Shown in pieces: positions 1 to 6,808 of a DNA stretch of 6,833 bases; within the stretch, counting starts at the first letter, position 1, and the number at the start of each line of letters is the position of its first letter. Under the pieces are notes generated by a model. It made no database searches. It saw only the letters and a list, made by a program, of their open reading frames with translations, and was not told the origin of the DNA. The stretch is from positions 1 to 6,833 of the forward strand of contig JAPOON010000871.1 of NCBI GenBank assembly GCA_026713405.1, in the 5' to 3' direction. The stretch comes from Gammaproteobacteria bacterium. GTDB lineage: Bacteria > Pseudomonadota > Gammaproteobacteria > Pseudomonadales > Azotimanducaceae_A. The position numbers and the translations under genes were made by a program.

Positions 1-60
1 AGCGGTTGGTGTTACGAAGAGAGAGTGGGTGTGCGGTACGGGTATCCGGCACCTTTAAGG

Positions 61-115
61 GTCGCCACCGGTCGGGCGCAGCCTGAGCCGAAGCATCGCT
101 TCGGCAGGTGGCGAC
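61..115. repeat. nested hairpin inside the inverted-repeat element
   Basis: A perfect 9-bp stem (61-69 with 107-115) encloses a second perfect hairpin whose arms are 87-94 and 98-105. The inner arms are 8 nt, with a 3-nt loop or, more realistically, 7 bp with a 5-nt loop. The 17 nt on the left (70-86) form an asymmetric bulge. The stems are GC-rich and should be stable in either RNA or extruded DNA. Together with the next hairpin it fills the left half of the space between the outer arms. Confidence 0.75.
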
Positions 116-137
116 GCCCCGCAACTCGTTGCGGGGC
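116..137. repeat. tetraloop hairpin inside the inverted-repeat element
   Basis: Arms 116-124 and 129-137 pair perfectly over 9 bp around a CTCG loop. The hairpin abuts the 61-115 stem with no spacer, so the two could stack coaxially. No T-run follows it, so it does not look like a standard terminator. Confidence 0.75.
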
Positions 138-272
138 CGGTTTGTCGATCAATCGGTACTGGCGAACAGAGGGGTCCCGCTTGGCGTGCAGGATACCCGT
201 ACCGTATACCCGCTCTCGGCGTTCGGGAAACCCATGGCGCAATAAACTGTTCCATGGAGCCTGCCCATCCCC

Positions 273-758
273 CTATTCTGTTGCCCCGCGAATCGGCACT
301 TCGGTCTTCTTGACCACGGTGCGCAGTGCGAAACTGGAGTGTAGACGGTCGACGCCGGGAAGGCGGGTCAGGTGCTGGCTGTGGATGCGTTCGTAGTCGC
401 GGGCGTCATTGACGATCACCCTGAGCAGGTAATCGGCATCGCCGGACATCAGGTAACACTCCATTACCTCCGCCAGCTTGCTCACCGCGCGTTCGAAGGC
501 TACCAGGTCGTCGCGCTGCTGGCTGTGCAGGGTCACGCGGACGAAGACGTTGTCCGGATAGCCGGCGCCCGACTGGTCGATCAGCGCGACGTAGCCGCGC
601 AGCATGCCGTTCTCCTCGAGCCGCCGCACCCGGCGCAGGCACGCCGACTCGGAAAGGTTCACGCGTTCAGCCAGCGCGGTGTTGGAAAGCCTGCCGTCCA
701 GTTGGAGTTCGTGGAGGATTAATCGGTCCAGGCGATCTACATTCAAATAATCTTGCAT
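273..758 (-). CDS. Lrp/AsnC-family transcriptional regulator
   Basis: The 161-residue protein matches the usual Lrp/AsnC length (about 150-165). An N-terminal winged helix-turn-helix spans roughly residues 5-65, with the HTH around 25-47 (NTALAERVNLSESACLRRV). A RAM/ligand-binding domain follows from about 69 to 150 and includes the family-typical GDADY at 106-110. The C-terminal KTEVPI resembles the end of the RAM domain in other members. Such proteins form dimers to octamers, bind amino acids and act as cytoplasmic feast/famine regulators. The gene is divergent from ald with 120 bp between, an arrangement typical of a local activator of alanine catabolism such as mycobacterial AldR; that role here is inferred. 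The ATG start is the only sensible one, as the next Met is residue 52. No Shine-Dalgarno is visible upstream, only a T-rich run. The stop is TAG. Confidence 0.93.
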   Translation of the reverse strand: MQDYLNVDRLDRLILHELQLDGRLSNTALAERVNLSESACLRRVRRLEENGMLRGYVALIDQSGAGYPDNVFVRVTLHSQQRDDLVAFERAVSKLAEVMECYLMSGDADYLLRVIVNDARDYERIHSQHLTRLPGVDRLHSSFALRTVVKKTEVPIRGATE

Positions 759-878
759 GAAAAAGACAGTTGGTCGAACTTAGTTGTGAATTGTTGGTCG
801 ATATACGCAAGAAAGCAATAATTTTCGATGGCGGCTCGGGTACAGTGAGCGTCCGGAATTGCCTCGGAAAAGGCAGCC
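759..878. promoter_or_regulatory. divergent control region between the Lrp-type gene and ald
   Basis: This 120-bp spacer is clearly more AT-rich than the genes around it and must hold the promoters of both divergent genes. GTTGGTCGA occurs twice as an exact direct repeat (769-777 and 793-801), 24 bp apart start to start, which is a little over two helical turns. An AT-rich stretch at 816-830 fits the E. coli Lrp consensus YAGHAWATTWTDCTR at 11 of 15 positions; that consensus is degenerate, so this is only suggestive. No convincing -35/-10 pair stands out. A Shine-Dalgarno-like AAAGG (869-873) lies 5 nt before the ald ATG. Confidence 0.55.
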
Positions 879-1979
879 ATGCGAATCGGTGTCCCAAGGG
901 AAGTCAAAGTCCACGAGAACCGGGTCGGCCTGACGCCCGAATCGGTTGCGGAACTCACCTCGGCCGGCGCCGACGCGGTGGTGCAGGCGGGCGCCGGTAT
1001 CGGTGCCGGGTTTGCCGATGACGACTACCGCAGCGCCGGGGCGCGCATCGGGTCGGTTCAGGAAGCCTTCGCCGCCGACCTGGTGGTCAAGGTGAAGGAG
1101 CCGCTGCTGCACGAATGCGAGCGGCTGTGCCCGGAACAGGTGCTGTTCACCTATCTGCATCTCGCTGCCGACAAGCCTCAGGCCCTCGCCCTGATGGAGT
1201 CCGGGGCAACGGCCATCGCCTACGAGACAGTGACCACCCCCGGCGGCGGGTTGCCTCTGCTCACGCCCATGAGCGAGGTGGCCGGACGCATGTCGATTCA
1301 GGTGGGTGCGTTCGCGTTGCAGAATGCGAACGGCGGGCGTGGCATGCTGCTCGGCGGCGTGCCGGGCGTCGCGCCGGCCAGGGTGGTGATCATCGGGGGC
1401 GGCGTTGCCGGCGCCAACGCGGCCGCCATGGCGGTCGGCCTGCAGGCGGACGTGACCATACTCGACAAGTCCATTTCCCGCCTGCGCGAACTCAGCGCAG
1501 AGTTCCGGGGCCGGGCGCGGGTGCTGATGGCCTCCCGCCACAACTTGCTCAGTGAAGCCCTGGCTGCCGATCTGGTCATCGGCGCGGTGCTGGTTCCCGG
1601 CGCTGCCGCACCAAAGCTGCTGACCCGGGACATGGTGCGGGCCATGAAGGACGGCGCCGCGCTCGTCGATATCTCCATCGACCAGGGCGGCTGTTTCGAA
1701 ACCAGCCGGCCGACCACCCACGACGATCCCATCTACGTCGAGGAAGGCGTGGTCCATTACTGCGTGACCAACATGCCGGGGGCGGTGGCCCGCACTTCCA
1801 CGCAGGCGCTCAACAACGTCACGCTGCCCTACGTCAAGGCGGTGGCCACCCTTGGCTGGCGCGAGGCATTCCGGCGCGACGCCGGATTCGCCGCCGGCCT
1901 GAACGTCCACGATGGCGCGATCCGGCACCCCAAGGTGGCGGAGGCGCTTGGACTGCGGCTGGTTGCCGAAGCCGCCTGA
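879..1979 (+). CDS. ald: alanine dehydrogenase (EC 1.4.1.1)
   Basis: The 366-residue protein has the usual Ald length (about 370). It catalyses reversible NAD-dependent oxidative deamination of L-alanine to pyruvate, ammonium and NADH in the cytoplasm. The N-terminal substrate domain begins [10 protein letters not shown]. Residues corresponding to the M. tuberculosis active site are all present: Arg15, Lys73 (KVKEPL), His94 (YLHLAA) and Asp268 (SIDQGGCFE). The NAD-binding Rossmann core is GGGVAG at 173-178. Asp196 ends the second strand, where an acidic residue favours NAD over [20 protein letters not shown] near the C-terminus is also typical. The start has an AAAGG 5 nt upstream and matches the family N-terminus. 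The gene is divergent from an Lrp-type regulator and 203 bp upstream of an aminotransferase whose likely by-product is alanine. The related transhydrogenase alpha subunit is excluded by the full Ald-type C-terminus. Confidence 0.97.
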   Translation: MRIGVPREVKVHENRVGLTPESVAELTSAGADAVVQAGAGIGAGFADDDYRSAGARIGSVQEAFAADLVVKVKEPLLHECERLCPEQVLFTYLHLAADKPQALALMESGATAIAYETVTTPGGGLPLLTPMSEVAGRMSIQVGAFALQNANGGRGMLLGGVPGVAPARVVIIGGGVAGANAAAMAVGLQADVTILDKSISRLRELSAEFRGRARVLMASRHNLLSEALAADLVIGAVLVPGAAAPKLLTRDMVRAMKDGAALVDISIDQGGCFETSRPTTHDDPIYVEEGVVHYCVTNMPGAVARTSTQALNNVTLPYVKAVATLGWREAFRRDAGFAAGLNVHDGAIRHPKVAEALGLRLVAEAA

Positions 1980-1994
1980 CCCCAGCGGAGTTTC

Positions 1995-2035
1995 ACCGCG
2001 GCCGTCGCCCGTTGCACGCCCCGCGGTATTCCGCG
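1995..2035. terminator. weak hairpins after ald, possible terminator
   Basis: Two alternative GC-rich stems lie 15-55 nt after the ald stop. One is 7 bp (1995-2001 with 2021-2027, 19-nt loop). The other is 5 bp with a TATT loop (2022-2026 with 2031-2035). Neither has a T-tract, so intrinsic termination is doubtful and readthrough into the aminotransferase gene is possible. Confidence 0.25.
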
Positions 2036-2079
2036 CTAAACTGCCCGGGGCTGATTTCGATACGATGGCGAAAGGCGTT

Positions 2080-2093
2080 CCGGTCCGGACCGG
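2080..2093. promoter_or_regulatory. perfect 14-bp palindrome upstream of the aminotransferase gene
   Basis: CCGGTCCGGACCGG is identical to its own reverse complement over 14 bp and lies 89 nt before the aminotransferase ATG. A perfect palindrome in an intergenic region is the form expected of a dimeric repressor or activator site, though GC-rich DNA yields such words more easily. A TTGACC at 2134-2139 could be a -35 box, but the facing -10 position is poor. The rest of the 203-bp ald-aminotransferase gap shows nothing else I can name. Confidence 0.35.
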
Positions 2094-2169
2094 TTGCCGG
2101 TGGTATGGCAGTCCGGATCGACAGGCGAACGTGTTGACCCGCGGCATTGCAGGCCCACACAAAACACGC

Positions 2170-2174
2170 AAGGA
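2170..2174 (+). promoter_or_regulatory. ribosome binding site fixing the aminotransferase start
   Basis: AAGGA sits 8 nt before the ATG at 2183. The reading frame is open further upstream to a TTG at 2147, but that codon has no Shine-Dalgarno and the 12 extra residues resemble nothing in the family. The ATG at 2183 is therefore preferred. Confidence 0.75.
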
Positions 2175-2182
2175 CATGGATC

Positions 2183-3568
2183 ATGGCGCAGCCGCTGCAC
2201 AATGAATTTCCCCCGGGCTCACTCGAGGCGAAGGATCTCGAGCACCTGATGCACCCCACCACCAACCTGAAAGTGCACCATGAGAAAGGCCCGGCCGTGC
2301 ACATGCGGGCCGAGGGCGTCTATCTGTGGGACAACCAGGGCAGACAGTACATCGAGGGCTTGGCGGGCCTCTGGTGCACGGCGCTCGGCTACGGCGAGGA
2401 AGAACTCGCGCGCGTGGCCATGGAGCAGATGAAAAAACTCAGCTATTCGCAGCTGTTCGCCGGCAAGAGCAACGAGGCGAGCATCCTGCTGGCCGAGAAA
2501 CTGAAGGCAATGGCGCCGTTCGATGCCGGGCGGGTGTTCTTCGGGCTGTCCGGCAGCGATGCCAACGACACCCAGGTCAAGCTCATGTGGTACTACCACA
2601 ATGCCATCGGCAAGCCGGAGAAGAAGAAGATCATCTCGCGGCTCGGCGGTTATCACGGCACCACGGTCGCGTCCGGCTCGCTGACCGGCCTGCCGCCCTT
2701 CCACGCGAACTTCGACCTGCCGATTCCCCAGGTACTCCACACCGACCGGCCCCACTACTACCGGGATGCCGAAGGCGCGGAAAGCGAGAGCGATTTCTGC
2801 GAGCGCATCGTCGGCAACCTCGAGGACCTGATCGTCCGGGAAGGCCCGGAGACCATCGCGGCGTTCATCGCGGAACCCATTCTCGGTGCAGGCGGGGTGA
2901 TCGTGCCGCCGGCCGGGTACTACGAGAAAGTCCAGGCGGTGCTGGCGAAGCACGGGGTTCTCTTCATCGACGACGAGGTGATCTGCGGTTTCGGCCGTAC
3001 CGGCAATCCCTTCGGGGCGCAGACCATGGGCATAAACCCGACGACCATGAGTGTCGCCAAGGCGTTGAGTTCGGCATACCAGCCGATTTCCGCCGTGCTC
3101 ATTCCCGAGTTCATGTACGAGCCTTTCATCGAGGCGAGCAACAAGGCCGGGGTTTTTGGTCACGGGTTCACCTACTCCGGCCACCCGGTCTGCGCCGCGG
3201 TGGCCCTGCGCACCCTGGAACTCATGGAAGAGCGGGATGTCTTTGCGCATGCAGCACGCGTCGGGAAGCTGTTCCAGGAACGGCTGCAGCGTCTTGACGA
3301 GCACCCGCTGGTGGGCAACGTGCGCGGCGCGGGGCTCATCGGAGCCGCGGAACTCATGGCCGACAAGGAGGCGCGCACACCTTTCGCTCCCACGCAAGGC
3401 GTCGGCGCCTACTGCAACGAGCGCTGCGAGGCCCACGGACTGATCCTGCGCAACCTGGTCGATACCATGGCGATCTGTCCGCCGCTCGTGATCAGCGAAG
3501 ACCAGGTCGGCGAAGTCTTCGACAAGCTGGAAATGGCGCTCGACGATACGCTGAACTGGGTAAGCTAG
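2183..3568 (+). CDS. class III PLP aminotransferase, omega-amino acid/amine type
   Basis: The 461-residue protein is a full-length fold-type I class III aminotransferase (omega-transaminases run about 440-470). Features in order: [14 protein letters not shown] near 24-37; GLAGLWC at 59-65, with the substrate-pocket Trp64; the phosphate-binding SGSDAND at 123-129; GYHGTT at 156-161, whose Tyr157 should stack on [17 protein letters not shown] at 261-274, with Asp264 for the pyridine nitrogen; the PLP lysine Lys293 in VAKALSS; and [10 protein letters not shown] at 326-335. These enzymes move an amino group from an omega-amino acid or amine, often to pyruvate, giving an aldehyde or keto acid plus alanine. 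Ald immediately upstream would recycle that alanine. Candidate donors are putrescine, beta-alanine, taurine or other amines; sequence alone cannot decide, and no taurine or polyamine genes are in view. The family is certain, the substrate open. Confidence 0.93.
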   Translation: MAQPLHNEFPPGSLEAKDLEHLMHPTTNLKVHHEKGPAVHMRAEGVYLWDNQGRQYIEGLAGLWCTALGYGEEELARVAMEQMKKLSYSQLFAGKSNEASILLAEKLKAMAPFDAGRVFFGLSGSDANDTQVKLMWYYHNAIGKPEKKKIISRLGGYHGTTVASGSLTGLPPFHANFDLPIPQVLHTDRPHYYRDAEGAESESDFCERIVGNLEDLIVREGPETIAAFIAEPILGAGGVIVPPAGYYEKVQAVLAKHGVLFIDDEVICGFGRTGNPFGAQTMGINPTTMSVAKALSSAYQPISAVLIPEFMYEPFIEASNKAGVFGHGFTYSGHPVCAAVALRTLELMEERDVFAHAARVGKLFQERLQRLDEHPLVGNVRGAGLIGAAELMADKEARTPFAPTQGVGAYCNERCEAHGLILRNLVDTMAICPPLVISEDQVGEVFDKLEMALDDTLNWVS

Positions 3569-3579
3569 CCGGGCATCAT

Positions 3580-3604
3580 CCCCGGTGAGCGAAGTGCACC
3601 GGGG
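3580..3604. terminator. hairpin between convergent aminotransferase and glk genes
   Basis: A perfect 8-bp stem (3580-3587 with 3597-3604) with a 9-nt loop starts 11 nt after the aminotransferase stop and lies 42 nt beyond the glk stop on the other strand. A symmetric stem between two converging genes suits a bidirectional terminator. Neither strand has a U-run, so efficiency as an intrinsic terminator is uncertain. Confidence 0.45.
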
Positions 3605-3646
3605 CATCCGGTAACCGACTGCCGGGGTCGAATGCTCCTGCCGTCC

Positions 3647-4609
3647 TTACGAGAGCAGTTGCCGGGCGACGTGACTTGCGCCAAGCAGGCCGGGCTGGGT
3701 GTGGGTGATGGCCAGCGTCGGAATCGCCGCCATGATGCCGCGGTGCCGGCCCTTGTTCTCGAAGCCGAACCGGAAGCGGCTCGCCATGAGCAGGTCCAGG
3801 TGGCGTTGCGCGATGCCGCCGGCGATGTAGATGCCCTGGAACGCTCCCATCGATAGGGCCAGGTTGCCGGCAATCTGACCGAGCACTTCGAAGAAGAGTT
3901 CGACGGAATTGACGGCAATGGAGTTGCCCGAACGGGCCAGATCGAATATCTCCGCGGCGCGGATCTCTCGACCCTCGCCCGGGTTGAACGCGCCGTAGAT
4001 GTTCTCGAGCCCGGCGCCGGAAGCGAGTCGCTCATCGGAAACCCGTTCGAAACGGGCCTGCAGGCCGGAGAGCAACTCCCGCTGTCCGGCCGTCTCCGGG
4101 GCGAAGCCGACATGGCCCGCTTCCGTGGCAAGCGGTGCGGTGATTCCACCGCGGCGCACCAGTCCGGCAGCTCCCAGGCCCGTTCCGGGGCCCAGTACGC
4201 CGATGGTGAAGTCGGCTGCTGCCAGATCGGGCACGGGCGTCTTGCCGATCGGGTGGCACGCATCGTTCGATAACAGGGGGATTGCCCAGGCGATGGCCTC
4301 GAAGTCGTTGATGAGACGCACCCGGTCCGTGTCGAATTCCGCCTGCAGAGGGCCTTCCGCAATCTGCCAGTGGCTGTTGGTGAACCGGGCTGCCCCGTCG
4401 AAGATTGGCCCCGCCACGGCCAGGCAGATGCTGCCGGCACCCTGCAGCCCCACATCGCGCAGGTAAGCCTCGATTGCCGTTTCCAGGGAGGGGAACTCGG
4501 CGCAAACATAGGTCTTTTCCTTCGTGAAGCCCGACCGGCCCGGGCGTGCAAGTGCGAAACGCGCGTTGGTGCCGCCGATATCGCCGATGACGCAGGCTTC
4601 GGAACTCAT
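3647..4609 (-). CDS. glk: glucokinase (EC 2.7.1.2), E. coli Glk type
   Basis: The 320-residue protein is collinear with E. coli Glk (321 residues), which phosphorylates glucose to glucose 6-phosphate with ATP in the cytoplasm. The first phosphate loop is IGDIGGTNARFAL from residue 8. Catalytic Asp102 lies in LINDFEAIAWAIP and the second ATP motif is GPGTGLG (140-146). Glucose ligands equivalent to the E. coli set are Asn101, Asp102, Glu163, His166 and Glu193 (VSDERLASGAGL). The adenosine motif IAGGIAQR and the ending PGLLGASHVARQLL also match. The E. coli GGHVDFAP segment reads AGHVGFAP here. The ATG at 4609 gives the family N-terminus; a longer version from a TTG at 4645 adds 12 unsupported residues. 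Neither start has a clear Shine-Dalgarno. The gene converges on the aminotransferase gene and is divergent from the flavoprotein gene. A role in central sugar metabolism is likely, unlinked to the amine genes. Confidence 0.95.
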   Translation of the reverse strand: MSSEACVIGDIGGTNARFALARPGRSGFTKEKTYVCAEFPSLETAIEAYLRDVGLQGAGSICLAVAGPIFDGAARFTNSHWQIAEGPLQAEFDTDRVRLINDFEAIAWAIPLLSNDACHPIGKTPVPDLAAADFTIGVLGPGTGLGAAGLVRRGGITAPLATEAGHVGFAPETAGQRELLSGLQARFERVSDERLASGAGLENIYGAFNPGEGREIRAAEIFDLARSGNSIAVNSVELFFEVLGQIAGNLALSMGAFQGIYIAGGIAQRHLDLLMASRFRFGFENKGRHRGIMAAIPTLAITHTQPGLLGASHVARQLLS

Positions 4610-4840
4610 GGATGAGATTGCGCGACAGATTGAAGGCGTAGTCAAGCGGCCGGTGGCTTCGTTCCCGGGCTATGGGGAAGCATGGCGCGGCAAGGGCGCC
4701 CGGCAAATTCTGCGAAGGCTTCCCGCAATCTGGCACAATGCGACCGCACCCGGACCGGCCCGCGACGCTTCCGGCAAGCGGGAGCGCCTGCTGCTGTATC
4801 GGTAGTGCAATGCCAGGCAACCACGGAGGACCCCCCGCCG
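4610..4840. promoter_or_regulatory. divergent intergenic region, glk / flavoprotein gene
   Basis: The 231-bp spacer lies between two genes read outward and must carry both promoters, but I see no good -35/-10 pair on either strand. A short hairpin (4766-4770 with 4776-4780) is the only local structure noted. The plus-strand frame stays open from 4682 into the flavoprotein, but the added segment is Arg/Pro-rich and unlike the family. Confidence 0.4.
4825..4830 (+). promoter_or_regulatory. ribosome binding site fixing the flavoprotein start
   Basis: GGAGGA lies 10 nt before the ATG at 4841, the strongest Shine-Dalgarno in the window. It supports the start MALYDQLFEPVQVG, which matches how this flavoprotein family begins, over the upstream in-frame ATG at 4682. 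Confidence 0.8.
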
Positions 4841-6799
4841 ATGGCCCTCTACGATCAACTGTTCGAGCCCGTTCAGGTCGGCCCCATCATCATCAGAAAC
4901 CGCATCGTGCGCTCGGCGCATTCAACCGGGTTGAGCGAGGAGGCACTGATCGCCTACCACGAAGCCAGGGGCCGGGGCGGTGTCGGGATGTCGACGATCG
5001 AAGCGACCAGCGTGCATCCCCTCGCGCCCGGACGCATCCCCCTTTGGGACGATGCGTGCCTGCCCGTCCTCGGCCGCATTGCCGACCGGATTCGCCCGAC
5101 CGGCATGAAGCTCCTGCTGCAGGTTTACCATCCGGGCGCGGGTTATGCCGAGGCGGCCGGCATGCCGGAACACTGGTCGGCCAGCGCCGTGCCCAATCCC
5201 ATGGCCGGCGTGGTGCCCATCGCCATGACCCGGTCCATGATCGACGATGTGGTGGAGCATTTCGCCAACGCGGCGCGACGCTGCCGGGATGCCGGGTTGG
5301 ACGGCGTCGACATCCATGCGTCCAGTGGCTACCTGATACACGAGTTCCTGTCCCCGGCACTCAACAAGCGGGAGGACGAGTACGGTGGATCGTTCGAAAA
5401 CCGGTTGCGCTTTCTGGAGGAGATCATCGCCGCGGTGCGGGATGCGGTTGGAGATGCCGAATTCGCCATGGGCGTGCGCCTGCCCAACGAGGACCACGTT
5501 CCCGGCGGCCTGACGGCGGCCGACAATGCCCGCATCGCCCAGGCCGTGGATAAATCCGTCGACTACGTATCGCTGCATATGGGCGCGTACTGGCGCTTCC
5601 ACAAGCTGATTGCGCCGGCGGACGACCCGCTGGGCGTTGAAATGCCGGCGAACGAGGTCATTGCGCCGGACCTGTCGAGCCCGGTCATGGTGGTGGGCCG
5701 CATCATGACCCTCGATCACGCCCTGCATATCGTCAACAGCGGCGCCGCCGAGATGGTGTCCATGGTGCGGGCGCTCATCGCCGACCCGGAACTGGTCAAC
5801 AAGGCGCGGCGGAGGGAGGAACACCGGGTACGGCCCTGCCTCGGCACCAACATGGGCTGCGTCGGCCAGTTGATGACCAACGGCCGCGTGAGCTGCGTGG
5901 TGAACTACACCAATGCCCGGGAAAACGCGCTTTCCTACGAACCGGAAGATCGAGTGGACCGGCCGAAGAAGATCCTGGTTGCCGGCGGCGGCCCGGCCGG
6001 GCTGGAGTTTGCGCGCAATGCCGCCTTGCGCGGCCACGAGGTCGAGGTGCGCGAGGCCATGCAGCGCCTGGGGGGCCAGGTGGCAATAGCAGCCGGCGCA
6101 CCGCACCGGGCGGATGTAGGCGCCATCGTGGGGTGGCTGGAACAGGAGATCGAAACGCTCGGTGTGAAGGTGCGGCTGAATGCACCCGTGGACAGGGCCA
6201 CTATCGACTCGGTTGCCGCGGATGAAGTGGTGATCGCCACCGGTACCACCCCTCGCACCGACGGCTTTCAGCTCTCCACGCCGGCGGCGCCGGTACCGGG
6301 ATTCGACCTGCCGCACGTTCACCCATCCTGGGACTTTTTCGGCTTCGGTCCGCGACCCGACATCGGTGGCCACGCGGTTGTCTACGACGACACGGGTTCG
6401 TTCGAGGCGATTTCGGTAGCAGACGTGTTGTTGCAGGCGGGTGCCCGGGTCACGCTGGTTTCCCGGTTCGATGCCATAGGCGGATCATTGCCGTTCCCCG
6501 CGGTCACGGCCGGCGCGGCGCGGGAGCGGCTGTTCTCCGGTGACTTCGATTTCATCGGCGGTCATTATCTGCGCGGCATAACGGCCGAGGCGGTGGAAAT
6601 CGGGGTTCTGTTCACCGACCGGGCACGGTTTCTGGACGCGGAGCTGGTGGTGCTGGTCGGTTACAACGAGCCGAACCGCGACCTCGCCGGCGAGTTGGCC
6701 GAATCGTCGATTCCCTGCCATCTGATCGGCGACGTCCGTGGCCGCAACAGCATCATGAGCGCCATGCATGCGGGCGCCGCGTTGGGGCGCGCGATCTGA
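4841..6799 (+). CDS. OYE-like FMN / Fe-S / NAD(P)-binding oxidoreductase (TMADH / 2,4-dienoyl-CoA reductase family)
   Basis: The 652-residue protein compares with about 670 in E. coli FadH and 730 in trimethylamine dehydrogenase. Residues 1-330 form the FMN TIM barrel: LFEPVQVGPIIIRNRIVRS at the start, IHASSGYLIHEFLSP at 158-172, NKREDEYGGSFENRLRF at 175-191, VGRIMT at 285-290. A cluster-type loop at 333-352 follows. A Rossmann domain opens with LVAGGGPAG (379-387), a second nucleotide-binding segment is near 511-548, and LIGDVRGRNS (628-637) is a typical FAD contact. The loop has Cys333, Cys340 and Cys352, but Thr336 stands where FadH and TMADH have a cysteine. Ser162 occupies the position of the second catalytic His, and Ser28 that of the TMADH FMN-linking Cys30. 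Family members reduce enones or dienoyl-CoA, or oxidise N-methyl amines. The substrate here is unknown; amine oxidation would suit the neighbouring transaminase module but is only a guess. Alternative labels are FadH-like reductase or N-demethylase. Confidence 0.9.
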   Translation: MALYDQLFEPVQVGPIIIRNRIVRSAHSTGLSEEALIAYHEARGRGGVGMSTIEATSVHPLAPGRIPLWDDACLPVLGRIADRIRPTGMKLLLQVYHPGAGYAEAAGMPEHWSASAVPNPMAGVVPIAMTRSMIDDVVEHFANAARRCRDAGLDGVDIHASSGYLIHEFLSPALNKREDEYGGSFENRLRFLEEIIAAVRDAVGDAEFAMGVRLPNEDHVPGGLTAADNARIAQAVDKSVDYVSLHMGAYWRFHKLIAPADDPLGVEMPANEVIAPDLSSPVMVVGRIMTLDHALHIVNSGAAEMVSMVRALIADPELVNKARRREEHRVRPCLGTNMGCVGQLMTNGRVSCVVNYTNARENALSYEPEDRVDRPKKILVAGGGPAGLEFARNAALRGHEVEVREAMQRLGGQVAIAAGAPHRADVGAIVGWLEQEIETLGVKVRLNAPVDRATIDSVAADEVVIATGTTPRTDGFQLSTPAAPVPGFDLPHVHPSWDFFGFGPRPDIGGHAVVYDDTGSFEAISVADVLLQAGARVTLVSRFDAIGGSLPFPAVTAGAARERLFSGDFDFIGGHYLRGITAEAVEIGVLFTDRARFLDAELVVLVGYNEPNRDLAGELAESSIPCHLIGDVRGRNSIMSAMHAGAALGRAI

Positions 6800-6808
6800 G
6801 TGCAACGG

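Larger units (their letters stand above)
21..217. repeat. 197-bp structured inverted-repeat element (MITE-like or structured-RNA candidate)
   Basis: Arms at 21-47 and 191-217 are inverted copies, 27 nt each, with 24 of 27 Watson-Crick pairs. The three exceptions (26/212, 31/207, 33/205) are all G-U wobbles if the plus strand is transcribed, so plus-strand RNA would form an uninterrupted 27-bp stem. After one mismatch (48/190) four more pairs follow (49-52 with 186-189). Inside lie two further perfect stems, at 61-115 and 116-137, then about 50 nt without strong structure. The plan resembles a small non-autonomous element with terminal inverted repeats, or a multibranched RNA. No target-site duplication is evident at the flanks and no transposase or known RNA family was recognised. 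The element lies 3' of the Lrp-type gene, with about 55 nt between. I see nothing in 1-20 or 218-272. The inverted repeat is certain; its function is unknown. Confidence 0.8.

Noticed and set aside
232..257. Two CCATGG words 20 bp apart
   Set aside because: Each is only a 6-bp palindrome and the sequence between is unrelated; no larger symmetry supports a function.
25..396. 123-codon plus-strand frame through the inverted-repeat element
   Set aside because: It crosses the palindromic arms and overlaps the 3' end of the Lrp-type gene, is Arg-rich and lacks any motif; not a credible gene.
780..2177. 465-codon open frame on the minus strand across ald
   Set aside because: It lies fully antisense to a gene with complete Ald active-site residues. 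Its translation is His/Gly/Arg-rich with no recognisable domain, as expected from the shadow frame of GC-rich coding DNA.
2219..3607. 462-codon open frame antisense to the aminotransferase
   Set aside because: No domain, no ribosome binding site, and composition typical of a shadow frame; the plus strand encodes an intact class III enzyme.
4731..4745. TGGCAC resembling a sigma-54 -24 box upstream of the flavoprotein
   Set aside because: The -12 half should read TTGC at 4742-4745, but the sequence there is GACC.
4682..4840. 53-residue N-terminal extension of the flavoprotein
   Set aside because: The segment is Arg/Pro/Ala-rich with no similarity to the family start, and the strong GGAGGA before 4841 sets the start there.
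4922..6373. 483-codon open frame antisense to the flavoprotein
   Set aside because: A shadow of the plus-strand gene; Arg/His/Gly-rich translation without any family motif.
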